From contig NW_026947507.1 of assembly GCF_034190915.1 (NCBI RefSeq), forward strand, positions 18,548,501 to 18,612,500: a stretch of DNA of 64,000 bases, read 5' to 3'. Origin of the DNA: Cavia porcellus. Its lineage: Eukaryota; Chordata; Mammalia; Rodentia; Caviidae. The notes under the pieces are model-generated. The model ran no database searches, was not told the origin of the DNA, and was given only the letters and a program-made list of their open reading frames with translations. The translations under genes and the position numbers were made by a program. Below are positions 12,554 to 25,314 of this stretch, in pieces. How positions within the stretch are numbered: position 1 is the first letter of the stretch; the number at the start of each line of letters is the position of its first letter.

Positions 12554-12601
<48 letters not shown>
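12554..12601. repeat. (CA)n microsatellite
   Basis: About 24 uninterrupted CA units. It produces a false poly-Cys/Val peptide on the minus strand. Long and pure, so probably length-polymorphic. Confidence 0.98.
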
Positions 12602-12604
<3 letters not shown>

Positions 12605-12739
12605 AAATTTTGTAGCCTTGTAGGTTAGATTCCAGGAAAAATATAAGGAAGCTATCTATTATCCAAACTTTTACAATGAGCAATGTTCTAAGTATGATAA
12701 TGAAAACCTGATTTAAAAAAAAAAAATCAGGTGTTTCAG

Positions 12740-13120
12740 CAAAGCCTTGATAGAAGTGACAGAGTGATGAAGGTCAGGGATTGAGCTCTGTGTGTACAGG
12801 GGAAGGTGTGCTCCAGCCAGAGGGAGAAGGTGAAGCAAAATTCCACAAGACAGAATCTGCGCCTTATGTTTTCAGAACATGGTGTCAGTCAGTCTTAAAG
12901 AACAGTAATCGAGAAAAATAATAATAGAAGATGAGATCAGAGAGGTAAACATGTAAAGGCTCTGCAGTTTCTTGCATGTTATGGAAAACACTTTTTGTGT
13001 GGTAAAAGAAGGAGGTGCTGAAGGTATCGTAACAAAGTTCTGAAAATGTTATCAATTATGTGTAGGAGGGCTAGTCTCACTGTGGAATGGATTGAAAAAA
13101 TCAAAATAGAAAAACAGACT
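12740..13120 (+). repeat. Ancient mammalian interspersed repeat fragment
   Basis: The text 'gatgagatcagagaggtaa' followed further on by 'ctgtggaatggattg' keeps the order of an old pan-mammalian repeat ('...gatgaggtcagagaggtaa... gtgttgagaatagactg...'), probably the same family as at 2740. No coding content. Confidence 0.5.
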
Positions 13121-14080
13121 AGGAAATTATTAGAATTTTCAAGGTACATGTAGATGGTGTTACCTTCTGAGTCTGAATGTTTGCACTGGGGGAATATTCA
13201 GACTCTGTATTTATATTTGAAAGTGCATATAACATAGCTTCCAAAGGATTGAATACTCTGTTCTCTAAGTTCTGCTTTGTTGGTCACTGTTCGTAGTAAA
13301 CTATACTTAATCAAGACTTTTTTTCTCTTCACTGGAGCACTAGATGAAGGGCTAGAAAAGATTAAGATATACATTCACAGTCAATTTTTTTACTACTTAA
13401 TATTCATTCTTTTCAAGCTGTGTCCACTCTTCTTCCTGTGTGCTAGTGTTGGCTGAGGCTTGGTCCTGGAACCTGTCCCAGTAGACAACCCCATCAAATC
13501 TACTGGTGATAGCCAGCCAGAGATTCTGAATTCTTACATCTTCTTCAGCTCCGGATTTGTCTACCTGACTCTGTCGTGGCCTTTGTCCCATCACTGACAG
13601 TAAATAAAAAAATAGCTTGATGTGTCCACAGTGAGACAGTTTTCAAAAATCTTGCAAGCGCACATCATCAGGACTGAAGAGTAGGTCCTCATCAGCTGCA
13701 TGCACACGGCAAGTTCCTTCCCTCCTAGTGTATCACAGTTGTCTCATTATACAGGTTTGTTCTAGAACTGTCTGTGTGATTTATCCCAATTTATCTCAAT
13801 TATCACCAAAAATACCAGAATATTTTAATCATTCTTAATTCTCAAGAATTAAATATTATCTACAATTTGTTTTTAAAAAAAATCATTTTCTATTTTTTCT
13901 CCTAGTTGTCTCAACTTATAAAATATTTCTCTTTGCTGTTTGTGACTCTCACATAATAGTCTCATATATTTCTCTATGTTCAGTTCTTCTGATTATCATT
14001 TGCTCCATATAAAACTTGTTCCCCTCATGATGAAGTTAGATTATATTCAGTGCTCCATTGAGAAATGTTTTTGTTTTTCT
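13121..14080. other. Unique sequence with a short orphan frame
   Basis: A 65-codon minus-strand frame (13397-13594) is charged and not low-complexity, but matches no family I know and has no visible splice or start context. It could be a fragment of a processed pseudogene or chance. Confidence 0.3.
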
Positions 14081-14082
14081 TT

Positions 14083-14215
14083 TGTTTTTTTGAGAAAGGT
14101 CTCACTATGTAATTTAGACTGGCTTTGAACTCACCATGTAGCCCATGATTATGTCAAATTTGCAGCAATCCTGCCTCAGTCTTCCAAGTACTGGGATTAT
14201 ACAGGCATGAAACCA
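14083..14215 (-). repeat. B1-like SINE
   Basis: On the plus strand a T-rich tail is followed by 'gagaaaggtctcactatgta', 'ctggctttgaactcaccatg' and 'gtactgggattatacaggc'. This is the reverse complement of a B1 SINE with its internal promoter region. The repeated 'atgtaatttagac / atgtagcccatg' spacing fits B1's internal duplication. Confidence 0.85.
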
Positions 14216-16799
14216 TGTGCAGTCCATTCAGTTCTCTCAAGAAGTCAGACTTCTCCATACTTTTCTCATAGCATACAGTTGAAGTTAAGTAAGTTTTATC
14301 ATTACTGTGCCCTGCTGCTTCCAGATCTTTCTTCCTCTCCATCATTTTACTGCTCTAACCATTTGCGCTTCCACTTGTCAAACTGCGTTGTGTACACACT
14401 TATTTACCTGCTGCCTCCCAGGGACAATCAAGTTGCTTTAAATTTGTTATTTTTAAGAGTTAGCTCCAATTTTACTGGCATTCAGTGAAAACTTCTTCAT
14501 AAAATATTTTTGTTATTTTATTATTCACATAATCTGTGCTTCTAATTCATTAATGTTATGGCTCCCTGATAACCTTAACTAAAGGATTTTTCCATCTTTT
14601 CAGCTACACACACTTATGAACTTATCCTAGACTGTATCATTATTAACTAAATCCTCAAATTTTTATTTCAATTATCTCATTTTTAAAAATAAGTGTTTAT
14701 TTTAGTTTGAGATTTACAGAAAAATTTCACTGATTTTCCTGAATTTTTATATAACATAAATCAAGTTTCAGTAATATAAATATAATTCATATAGTCTATT
14801 TTAACATATTATTACTAGTTTTTGAAATTTTTAAGATTTCTTTAGTTTTTTAAAACAATCCTAATTCATTTATTTTTTTCTAGGATTCTATCCAAGAAAT
14901 TACAATATATTCTTAGTAGTCCTATTTCTCTGAGTAAGGTCCAATTTTTACTGCTGTGTTTATATATTGTTACATTATCTCATATTTACAGAACCAAAAA
15001 AATGTAACTTTCACCTTGGCAAGACCTGAACTCCACTAATCTTGCCAGATTTTCATTATGTTAACTATCTTCATATTGTTTACTGTGTTAAATTTCATAT
15101 TACATAAAGCTGCATCTTCATTCATGCTTTCAAGTCCTTTGCTCCTTTCACACTTTGCTTCATCTAATCACATCACTGAATCTCAGTTTTATTTACCAAA
15201 ATTTATCAATCTGTAAGTCATTGATAATATTGCTAAATGCAGTGGTGAATTTTTATTACTATTCATCTTATTTGGCATTCCAACGGCTATTGATCTGTTT
15301 ACTATCTCTTACCCCTTAAAATGTTCCCTTGAACTAATATCTATTGTATCTTAATATTTTCACTCTTATTTTAGCATATTTGACATAAAGTAATTTGTAT
15401 TTTTACAAACCCCTCCAACTCTAGACTTTGAATGCCCCAAGATTTAATCTTTTCATCTGCATGAGTTTATCAAATGATGAATTTATGAAATATTTTAGTA
15501 TCAAGTGATATGAGAACTCTCAAGTATATGTGACTATATCTCAATTTTTTTTCATTTTTAAACCTAATAGTTATATAGACTCTTCAGTATTTTGCATGGA
15601 TATTTAACAAGCAATTCTACTTGTTTTAAAAATAAGTTCATCAATGCAGATGTACATTCATACGAACATATGCATACATACAAGTTAAAATGTCTTTTGC
15701 AGTTATTCATCCTTTCCTCGATTATTGTCAATGCTACAAATTAGTTTAAAGTTTTGCTTTTTCCCTGTACTTTTTCTCTTTTCTTCTCATATTGTAAATA
15801 AAATCCAGCAAAAATTAATGAACTCTGAACATTCAAAATATCCATAAAATTTAACTGTTTCTCATCTTCACAATGACATACAAATCTTACCAGGATTATT
15901 GCTAATCACCTCAATTCTGGTTTCTATCATACAATACACCAAATTATTTAATTACGTCAAACTTTTTTGCCATCTGAATTTATATGAAAGCTAAATTTTT
16001 GAAAACGAACTACAGAAACTTTTACATTGTGGTTGTCCAGCTTCTATTTTTCACTAAGTTATTAAGTCTCTTGATTAACTTAATCTAATCACATTGAATT
16101 CTTTTATGTCAAAGCCCAAATACTTGTTGTTTACAACTCTGAGAACCTCTTCCTACAAATATTTTCAAGACATATTTTGACTAATATGGCTCCAAATGAC
16201 TCTTTTAGGTTCCCTATATTGTAATTCAGCACAGTAGTCATGTGATTTCTCTGATCTTTTTCAAGTCCAGATGTGGGTCCTCTTGATACAGAGACACACA
16301 AAACAACACACAAGCACATGTTTATTGCTACATATCCTACACAACAGAGAGTGAAGATTGCTGGGTTAAATGCTCCAGTTAAAAAATTCAAGCAAGAATC
16401 AAACTTTAGAAGTCAGCACTTCATAGTATTGCTGAAATCATATTGGACTCAAAACTATAAGTTGCCTTACACTGGCTCAAAATTGTATAGGTCTTGCTAT
16501 CTTTCATTAACTCTATGTTCTGAATCCTTAATATGTTTCCAAGTCTATTTATTTATCTCTTTGGCAGCATTTCTTTTTTGTCATCTTTTGCCACACCTGA
16601 AAGAGTGATGGAAAATGTCACCTAGGAAGCTCAGTAATTTTCTAAATGTATTTCTTGGAAGTGAGAATTTTAGTATCTTGAAAAAAGGCTCAGCATCTTT
16701 TAATGTAGATTTGTTTTGCTTAGGCCAACACAACTTAAAAATGTTTGATTAATTCTGTTTATTCTATTCCTTTTGATTCTATGTTATTTCACATGTCAA
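14216..16799. other. AT-rich sequence, possibly with very old L1
   Basis: At 14690-14960 the text weakly follows an old L1 3' region read in reverse ('gtttgagatttacagaaaaa'). Otherwise no feature is recognised. The frames at 16131-16391 and 16273-16608 overlap on opposite strands and have no motif. Confidence 0.3.
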
Positions 16800-16890
16800 A
16801 TTATAGGCATAACCCCTCACTCTGCTCCTCTTTCTCTCCCTACTCTCTGCCTTCTATCTCTGCCTCCTTCTGCCATCTCTCATGATTTGA
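16800..16890. repeat. CT-rich low-complexity stretch
   Basis: Interrupted ctct and ctcc units, for example 'cctctttctctccctactct'. Confidence 0.7.
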
Positions 16891-18619
16891 GTGATAATTT
16901 GAGGATTTCTTCCTTCAGGTCATGAGACAATGTCTATATTCTTGTAAAGTCGATTACATCCAATCAAAGGGCAACTTTATGAACACAATTTTTATTTGAC
17001 TTCTGTCATAAGACCGTGACAGAACCTGAATTTAAAACTGATTTGGGATTTGTGTCACATACTGAAATTTAATGGGCACATTTTCACTTGGTGAAAAGCA
17101 GTTCATTTTCCAATTCAGAAAATTCTTTAAAATCTCTCTATTCACTTAAAATATTCATTCTTTGCATACCAATGAGTTATGTTCTAAGTTCATTCTCTTT
17201 TCTGTTATTTTAATAGGCATAGTTACTAACCAGACAACAAATTTCATTAACATTTTGACTCAAAATTTTGTTACCCAGTGCCACAAGGACATTTTATACT
17301 TCTAAGTTAATACATGTGCCAATTATATCAAGTTTTCTCTGTGCAACAAGCATTGCTATTTTAATACACTTTCAAGTGTTTGTTTCCTGAAACCCTGATC
17401 CAAGGCCAAGCATATACAGTTAAGTTTTTGTAAAACAGCAGCACCTCAGCTCCAGGGATGTGTTTGTTTTACATACATCAGCCTAAAATTCTCAACGACC
17501 TTCAAAGAAAACATTTATTCTTATGCTTATGAATATATGGGAAGGGAAGTTTCTTTATAGTCTGAGTGGTGCAGATTAAACTCAGATATAATTTGGTCAA
17601 GGCTGCAAGTTGGATCAGGTTCATTCCCCTTGTCTGTGATTTGGGGATAAACAGCTATGCAAGGGCATGTTCTTCTGCTGACACATATCAGGAAACCAAA
17701 GTACACTATGCAAACACATTTACACATTGGTTGGAGTTATATAGAGTGCACAGTGTGTTAGACAAAGCAAATCTGATGGCAGAGCTAAATCACACAACTG
17801 CAAATTTAGTCTCCTCAAAGTAGGGTCAATTCCAAGCTGTAGGGCAAAAAGTCTAAATATAAGATCCTATTTCAAGCAATAAAGACTCGAGGACAAAATT
17901 CCAATGTACAAAAACTCCACTTCAGTGAAATTACTCTAAGCACCATGCCTACACTGAGTCCTTACGTAATTCTTATTAACTTCTAAGAGAATCCACATAT
18001 ACAGAATTGTGAAATATGGTGACTTCCTCTGTTATTGTTCTTCAATCTAAAACTGTACTTTATTAGTTGTGATACATTAATGGCCCTCAAAAAACAGTAT
18101 CTATTACTTTTAAACTTATTTACTTTCATTCTCTTATTTGTATTTGTGTTACATTGTATTAAAAATATCATCTTAAAATATAAAAATTTCTCTATCAGTG
18201 AAGGCAACTTCCTATTAGGGATAATATTTAAATACATAAATAAATACAGACCGTTTGCTTGCTAACTGTCATCTGTATTTACATTGCACTTTATCCTTAT
18301 TCTATATAATTTGAATCCAAAATGATTCTTGTAACATCTTATTTATTGTTTGTTCATGTAAAAATTTTTGGCATATGTAACCAGAAAATAATCATATGAA
18401 CAGACTAACTTAACATGAGATTTTTAGTTTTTCTGCAGTTACTACTGGTTCAAAGTGAATAGTATAATATTGTGCCTGAAAATTGTATTTTTTCACTTGA
18501 ATCCCTATTTTGTGAATAATTAGGAACATATATTGAATACATAATTTGTGGCATAACAGTTTTGCTAGAGTCAAATCTTTCCACAAATACTGTAGAAAAT
18601 TTTGATAAATATATTTGTT
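16891..18619. other. AT-rich unique sequence
   Basis: No repeat or gene recognised. Opposing short frames near 17566-17823 and 17983-18265 look like chance. Confidence 0.4.
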
Positions 18620-19640
18620 TTATGTATTTTTTTATTTAAAGAGAAAAAAACAAAGCAGTAAAAGTGTACAAGTAGTACAGAATTTGAAGAAAATATATAC
18701 AGTAAGAAATCACTAGTTAATAGATTATATATTGTCATCTTAGAAACAGTTGTCCAAATTACAAAATTAAAGCATACAAAGTGGACATTCATACAGTGAG
18801 ATTGCAGACAGTTCTGTTCAATGATCCAACAAAAACTCAGTAATATGGTTTCCTATCCTACATACTTAAATATACTGACAGTTATATCCTTTAGGCCACT
18901 TTCTTTTCCTCTCTTTTTTACAATAACAGCTACACTTTTTGGGTTTTATTACTCCCATAGTTCTTATTTTTTTTAAGAGAATAAAACCAAATGTGACAAA
19001 ACAAAACAGAGTCAGTTAGAACAGATGGATGGACATAGTATTGATGCAAAAATAGAATGCCAGGTGATCAAAAATGATTACCATTATGCCTCTTGCTATC
19101 TTGAAAAAAGAGTTGCTTATATCATCAGGTATAAAAGAATTGAACAAAACAGTACAGAACAAGACCAATAAAACCTACACTGAAGACCTTACAGGACTTC
19201 AAAAGAAGATAATGGTCAAACCATAATGGGCATCATAGTAAATCTTACTGCCTTCAAAGTGGTTGCCTATACCCTCAAACTTGATGATATCAAACAAAAC
19301 AGAATATAATAAAATCAGACAGAACAAGATGGGGAGAGCAGTACTGGGGTTCAAATCAGGTTAATAGGAAAACAAAAAGTTACTGTAATATATCCCGCTA
19401 TTTTTAATTTAGTTTTCCCTTAATTAAAAAATAAGAAAAAATAAATTAATTTTTTAAAAAGTTGGAGATTGAGATAAAAGAGGACATAGTAACAGAATAA
19501 CACAGGTCAGAACCAAACAATTCAAGCATCATTGTGTTTCACCACCAGATAACCTGACATAATAGTAGTCACCATAGTCTCTTTTTCCTTGAATTATTTG
19601 AGTATAACTTCATATACTATAGCATCGAACTAATAAGATA
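18620..19640 (-). mobile_element. HAL1/L1-type 3' UTR fragment (copy C)
   Basis: From the T-run near 18625 (a poly(A) tail on the minus strand) the sequence follows the 3' UTR of L1-A and L1-B, sharing 'acagtaagaaatcac' and 'ttcaatgatccaac'. It also carries a segment (about 19466-19560, including 'gagattgagataaaag') that L1-A and L1-B lack but copy D (24780-24877) has. It is therefore a sister of copy D. It stops near 19640 and is truncated before any ORF. Diverged by many substitutions and older than L1-A/B. Confidence 0.75.
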
Positions 19641-19768
19641 TAACAAAGTTAACATCAAAGTATTCTGGTGCATACTTTACAAACATAAATGGCAATATTT
19701 TTCAGAAACTATTATTTAAAGTAAGCATTAAAAAAGTTGCAAATGCTTTGAAAATTATTTTAGGATTC

Positions 19769-19829
<61 letters not shown>

Positions 19830-20559
19830 ATAAGTTACTAGACATATATTTAAGTTTTTTTCTTATTCACAGGAGCAAAAATAGGACATAAGTTTAAATT
19901 ATACATGAACATGTATTTATAATTTGTCCTGAAAGTGTGAATGGGAATGATCATATAATATGAGCACATTGGCTAGGGTAAGGTAATGTGAATTTAAATT
20001 TCTGATTTCAATAATAGGACGAAAAATGTTTCTTTGGAAAACTTGTTTGAAATAGGCACATAGTAAATATATGGTATTTACTATACCATGTAGATACCAT
20101 ATATCTACATAAATTTTTACTATTTTTTATTTTCTATCATTTTCTTAGATAACTAATGCACTAGATACAGCCATCTTATTAGTACTAAAACACAAATATT
20201 GAGGTAATCATACTATAGAATAATACTAACACCTACTATTAAATATTTTACTGATATATCTTTAAAGTCATGCAAGACAGTGATATATATTACATTAAAA
20301 GGAGCTAAGAAAAGTACATCAGTTATGCCTGTGTGGTAGTTACCTGTACTCGTTTTATGAAGAACATCATGTTATGTTTGATGGCTATTAGATGCCTACC
20401 AGTTAGGACAGAAATAATATTCTGTGATTTCATGATTTTTAAGAAGGAATCCAACTGACTTTACTAAGCCCCAAGCATTTCAGTTAGGCATAAAGATAAA
20501 TAATTTGTGGGAGCTTTTTAAAAGTTGAAATCTAACTTCAATTTTTAACAAGATTAAAG
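19641..20559. other. AT-rich unique sequence with a dinucleotide repeat
   Basis: Apart from the microsatellite at 19769-19827 and two overlapping short inverted repeats at 20071-20110 (atggtat/ataccat and atgtagat/atctacat), nothing is recognised. Confidence 0.45.
19769..19827. repeat. Compound (AT)n(GT)n microsatellite
   Basis: AT units pass directly into about 20 GT units, ending at 19827. Confidence 0.97.
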
Positions 20560-21055
20560 TGTAATTCATGAAATTTACCCATATAAAATATACAAATAAT
20601 TATTATCACAGTTACGTAGCCCACACTGAAAATAATTTCAGAGTTTTCTTCACTTCCCCAGAGACCTCAACTCCAGTAACAGACATTTCCATTTCTCCTC
20701 ATTGTGAGTAGACAACAGACTTACTTTCTTTCCCTGCAGATTTACCATCTATGTGTGTGAAACACAGTGGAATCATGCAGTTTGTTGTCATTTATATACG
20801 GCTTTTTTCACTAAGAATAATTTTTCCAAGTTCCCCCAATTTAGCATGATATTTGTATTGAATTTCTGAGTAATCTGTTGTATGGATATACCATATTACC
20901 TAAACTCACATCAATTGATGTATATGCTTTTATCAGGTTTAAGCTATTATAAATTTTGCTGTTGTGAGGATGTTTTCACAAGTGTTTGTAGGGATATACA
21001 CACCAAGGACAAATTCTGCCAGAATTTGTAGTAACAAATTTTTTAACATTTGAAG
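20560..21055 (-). mobile_element. Old L1 (L1M-type) 3' fragment
   Basis: The plus strand follows the order seen in reverse-complemented old L1 ends: 'ctcaactccagtaacagac', 'atcatgcagtttgttgtc', 'gttgtatggatataccata', then 'ctattataaattttgctgt'. No frame remains. Confidence 0.65.
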
Positions 21056-21132
21056 AACTACTAGTAAAGTAGCAATGCTTGTAGCAAAAGAAAGACAGGA
21101 AGGAGGGAAACAGAAAGAAAAGAGAATAGGAA

Positions 21133-21219
21133 AGAAGAAGGAAGGAAAGAAGGAAGGAAGGAAGGAAGGAAGGAAGGAAGGAAGGAAGGAAGGAAGGAAG
21201 GAAGGGAGGAAGGGAGGAA
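21133..21219. repeat. (GGAA)n microsatellite
   Basis: About 18 gaag/ggaa units in near-perfect tandem, with gggagg interruptions on the right. The reverse strand gives Ser/Phe/Leu/Pro-rich false peptides. It sits beside the end of an old L1 fragment. Confidence 0.95.
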
Positions 21220-22134
21220 AGGTGTCGAGCTACCAAAAGTAAAATGAGAAAGCATAGACAGCATATTCTTACACAGTCAGAGGGAAGTATTACACCACGG
21301 CAAGTGTTGATAAATTTCCCAAGAATATCAGCCTAATGAAACTGGAAAAGTGTTAGGCAATGAATATGTGAAAAATCTACAATGCAATTCCACTGAAAGC
21401 TCCTGTATAGCCAATTTACTTTCAGTATAAGTTTCCTTCTGAAAAGCTATTTGGAGACGTAAATTTGTCACAGTCACTTAGGATGCAATCTTTTCCTTAG
21501 TCTAAAAATCTCTTAATGAACTTTTGGTGTCAAAAATTTCCATTTTCACACTCTTACAGTGTAAGATTTACACTGGGATAAGATACATTAACGGGGGAAA
21601 ACTCTATGTTTTACATAGCATGGAAGCCATTGCAATGAAATGAAGACCAATGGGACCAGTAAGTTAGATTACAGTAATAGGCAAATATTTGTTGGTTGTG
21701 AAGCTACTACATTTTCCAGAGATGATTAGATGATAAAAACTGTTTTGACTTATCTGTTGACATTTTTCTCAGTTTTGACTTTTTGTTCTTGAGCATAGAG
21801 TGTTGCCTTTCTGGTATAGGGAAAGGGCCTTTTATATGAAATTCATCATTTGCTTTTAAGAAATACCACAAGATCTAAACTGTTGTTTTTCATCTACTAC
21901 TTTGCAAGTGGGCTTCTCTTTGTAGAACGCCAAAGGAGCAGAATTGAATCCCTTTGGGCCATTCCCGTATGTGGTAATGGCTGGTCTTACTTCCTCATCT
22001 ACTCCCTTTCGTCTCTCTCCTTGTATACACCGCATTCACTAGTGTTGTCTAGTCTGTGTTCTGACTGTATATGGGATTGCTGACAGAAGTTACTCAATGC
22101 TCAAGGAAAGTGGTTCCTAGGATGAATTCTCATT
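21220..22134. other. Unique sequence, nothing recognised
   Basis: A 77-codon frame at 21850-22083 has no known motif. No repeat family recognised. Confidence 0.4.
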
Positions 22135-22350
22135 TTTCTTATAGCAGTACTGTGCATTGAAATCAGGGCCTCAAATACATTAGGCAGGCATTCTACTACG
22201 ACACTACATCTGCAGCCATTTTCATTTACTTAAATATGATTTGAAAATGGGTCTCGCTAAGTTGCCTGAGATGTCCTCAAATTTGTTATCTCCTTATCCT
22301 ATGTATCTAAGTATCTAGAACTGCAGGGAGGCATATCTGACCAGAACCAG
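22135..22350 (-). repeat. B1-ID dimeric SINE
   Basis: Plus strand: first the reverse complement of an ID-like unit ('gtgcattgaaatcagggcc' to 'ctgcagccattt'), then the reverse complement of a B1-like unit ('gggtctcgctaagttgcctg' to 'tatctagaactgcaggg'). On the minus strand this is B1 followed by ID, the arrangement of composite SINEs known from several non-murid rodents. Diverged and old. Confidence 0.65.
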
Positions 22351-22744
22351 TACTTTCAAGAAATATTTTCTTCACAGCCATACTCCACATAAAGAAAATC
22401 AAATTCCCTGCTACAGGTGCACATTATAAATGCATAATATTTCATTTGATAATTCTTCAAAACTATAAAAAGACAAGTTTATTCTGTTATTGAATAACTT
22501 TTCAGTGTCCACAATGTACCGCTTTTCAAGGTGCCATGGATATGACAGTAAACAATGCTAAGTTCATGCTTCAGTGATGTTTACATTATTTGATAATATT
22601 ATCATCTGATTTAATAATACACATATCAATGGAGAACATATTCCCAAGATGTTGAGCATTGCTTTTAACACTGCCTTCCTCAAGTGGCTCTTGTTAAAAT
22701 ATGCTGCAGAAAATCCACTGTGCAACCTGAAATATATGAAGAGT

Positions 22745-22767
22745 ACACACACACACACACACACACA
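22745..22767. repeat. (AC)n microsatellite
   Basis: Roughly 11 perfect AC units. Confidence 0.95.
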
Positions 22768-23093
22768 AGCATACATGTTTGTAATTTATTGCCTAAAATA
22801 TTTTCATCCAACTTTTATACAATATGCATATATTAGCATCAAATATCATTCTTAAATATAATTGTATAGAAAGGAAACTTTTATATAGTTATATATTAAA
22901 ATTATATGCAAGTTCTAATAATTTTAATAATAGAGGGTTTATTTAGCCCTTACATTGTTAACATCTAATAGAAGTAGAAAAATTTAATCTGTTACTTGTT
23001 TTCCATAGCATCAATGCAAGTAACAAACCACTATTTTATCTGAATAATACAGTAAACAATGGTTAACACGTTTCTGACGTATTTTTCTTGTTT

Positions 23094-23232
23094 GTTTTGT
23101 GAGACAGAACTTGCCATGTAGTTCAAGCTGGCCTTGAACTTGATTATGTAGCTCAGGCTGACCTCAAACTCAAAGAAATTTCACCTGTTTCAGTCTCCTG
23201 AGCTATGGGATTACAAGGGTACACCACTACTC
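23094..23232 (-). repeat. B1-like SINE
   Basis: On the plus strand 'gagacagaacttgccatgta' is followed by 'gctggccttgaacttgat', then again 'atgtagctcaggctgacctc' and 'ctatgggattacaagggtac'. The two similar halves near the centre are B1's characteristic internal duplication, which is a rodent hallmark. Confidence 0.85.
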
Positions 23233-23730
23233 CCAATTTGATGTAACTTTTTAAAGACATATTTCAAGAGCAATCTTAGAGATATCACTTTACCTTGGGT
23301 ACAAGAGGGAATTATGAAAACTAATTGAAAGATTTACAATAATCTCTGAGCTCACTCTTTTTAGGATCCACTGTGGCAGTTGCAGGCATGAGTAGAGTCA
23401 GCTCAGAGAGGATCTGAAGTTGTTTGAGAGGGTGAACAACTGAGTCAAAAGTTTTAACTTTTCTCACGCTGAGATTAGGCTAAGGAAGCCAGAAGATTTC
23501 CTCATGCATGAATGAAACTTTATCCTGGTCCAGCCTGCAGCTGTTGGTCAGTGAACAGCCAATTTACAACCTTATGGAATGGTATTGTGAACTAAGTCCA
23601 GACTCTGAGGGTATCTGTTAACTTCAAGATTCATAGTATCCATAGTAACTATGTTTTCAAAGAACACAAATTTATCTCTTTGGGTTATTTTGTAGGATTT
23701 TGTTGTTGTGGTGGTGGTTGTGGTTGTTTT
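23233..23730. other. Unique sequence, nothing recognised
   Basis: A GTT/GGT-rich stretch at 23700-23730 probably belongs to the tail of the adjacent ID SINE. Confidence 0.4.
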
Positions 23731-23803
23731 GTACTGGGGATTGAACTCACGAATTGTGCTTGCCAGGCAGGTACTTATGTCACTGAGCTGAACCTCCAGC
23801 CCA
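23731..23803 (-). repeat. ID-type SINE
   Basis: Plus-strand 'gtactggggattgaactcac' to 'gagctgaacctccagccc' is the reverse complement of an ID core. The octamer caaagaac occurs at 23658-23665 and at 23802-23809 and could be its target-site duplication, enclosing a long diversified tail. Confidence 0.75.
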
Positions 23804-24045
23804 AAGAACTCATTTTAGATAATATAAAAGAATTAGATTTCCTTTCCAGATATATGATATCAGTTTGGAGAGAGAAATAATAGTTCACCAAGAGATTTAT
23901 TTTTTAATAGATTACATATTGTTATCTTAGAAATAGTTGTTCAAGTTACAAAACTAAAGCATATAAAGTGGACTTTCAAACAGTGAGACTGCAAACAGTT
24001 TTGTTCAATGATCCAACAAAACTTGGTAATATGGTTATCTATCTT

Positions 24046-24152
24046 TTTTTTTTTTTTGTCTTTTTCCTTTTTATCAGTACCAGCGACTGAACTCATGACT
24101 GCCTGCTTGCAAGGCAGGAGCTTATGCCATTGAGCTAAATTCCCAGCCCCAA
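24046..24152 (-). repeat. Young ID-type SINE with 13-bp target-site duplication
   Basis: A T-run plus 'gtctttttcctttttatcag' (A-rich tail on the minus strand) is followed by the reverse complement of an ID core ending 'ctaaattcccagcccc'. The 13-mer ggttatctatctt flanks it exactly (24033-24045 and 24153-24165). It interrupts the HAL1-like 3' UTR, so it is younger than that insertion. It is one of the best preserved copies here, with an intact tRNA-like body. Confidence 0.95.
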
Positions 24153-25314
24153 GGTTATCTATCTTATACACTTAAATTATATATGCAGTTATATCCTTTG
24201 GAGCACTTTCTTTTCCTCTCTTTTGTACAATGAAAATTACACATTTTGGGTTTTATTACTCCCACAGTTCTTATTACTTTTTTTTTTTTTTTGAAGAGAG
24301 TAAAACCAAGTGTGACATAACAGAACAGAGTCATCAAATCAAAAGGATGGACATAATGCATAATGTAAAAACAAATTACAAGGTGATCAACAATGGTTAC
24401 CATAATGCCTCTTCCTATCTTAAAAAGAATTGCCTATACTATCAGTTATAATAAAATTGAACAATACAGTAAAGAACAAAACCAATAAAACGAAAACATT
24501 GGAGACATTACCGGACTTCAAAAGAAGAAAATAGTCAACCAGAATGGACGTCATAATGAATCTTATTGTCTTCATAGTTGTTGTCTATCTTCAAAGTTGG
24601 TATTATCAAGCAAAACAGAATAGAGGAAAATCAGTCAAAACAAGATGGTGAGAGCAATACAGGGTTTCAAATCAAGTTAATAGGAAATCAAAGTGGGTTA
24701 CTATAATGTATCCTGCTATTTTTTACTTTTCCCTTAATTAAAAAGATAAAAATAAAAAAAGTAAATACTAAAAAAAGCAGATTGAGATAAAAGAGAGCAT
24801 AACAACAAAACAGCATAGGTCAAAGCATAACCATTTAAGCAAAATAGTGTTTCACCACAAGATATCCTGACATAACAGTAGTTACCATAGTGTCTCTTCC
24901 CTTGAAATCTTTGAGTATAACTTCCTATACTGTAGCACCAAACGTATCAAGACAATGTAAAACCATTCAAGGGAATGACAGTATTACAGGGTATTTTGAA
25001 CCAACTATCAGGAAATGAACAATGGTTTTTGTATAATCTCCTTGTCTATAAAAGTTTTTGCTTATATTATCACATATAATAAAATCCAATAAGATACAAT
25101 CTATTCAGACCGATGGAAACAGAAGAATAAAAACTTGATGGGACTTCAAAACAAGATATTAAATCAGCACTAGCTATTATGATTTCATGTTTTCTCCAAA
25201 ATAGCTGTTCCTACCATCCAATCTTCTCTGCCTTATTTCTGTTGAGATCTTTTTCTGTCGTTGTTGTCAGTTTGTCTTCTTCATTTCGCTTTCTGCTCCA
25301 TTCATTGCGGCCTC

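Noticed and set aside
13397..13594. 65-codon minus-strand frame, not low-complexity
   Set aside because: Could be a pseudogene fragment, but no parent gene is recognisable. Not enough to annotate.
20976..21264. Ser/Phe/Leu/Pro-repeat peptides
   Set aside because: Translation of the GGAA microsatellite.
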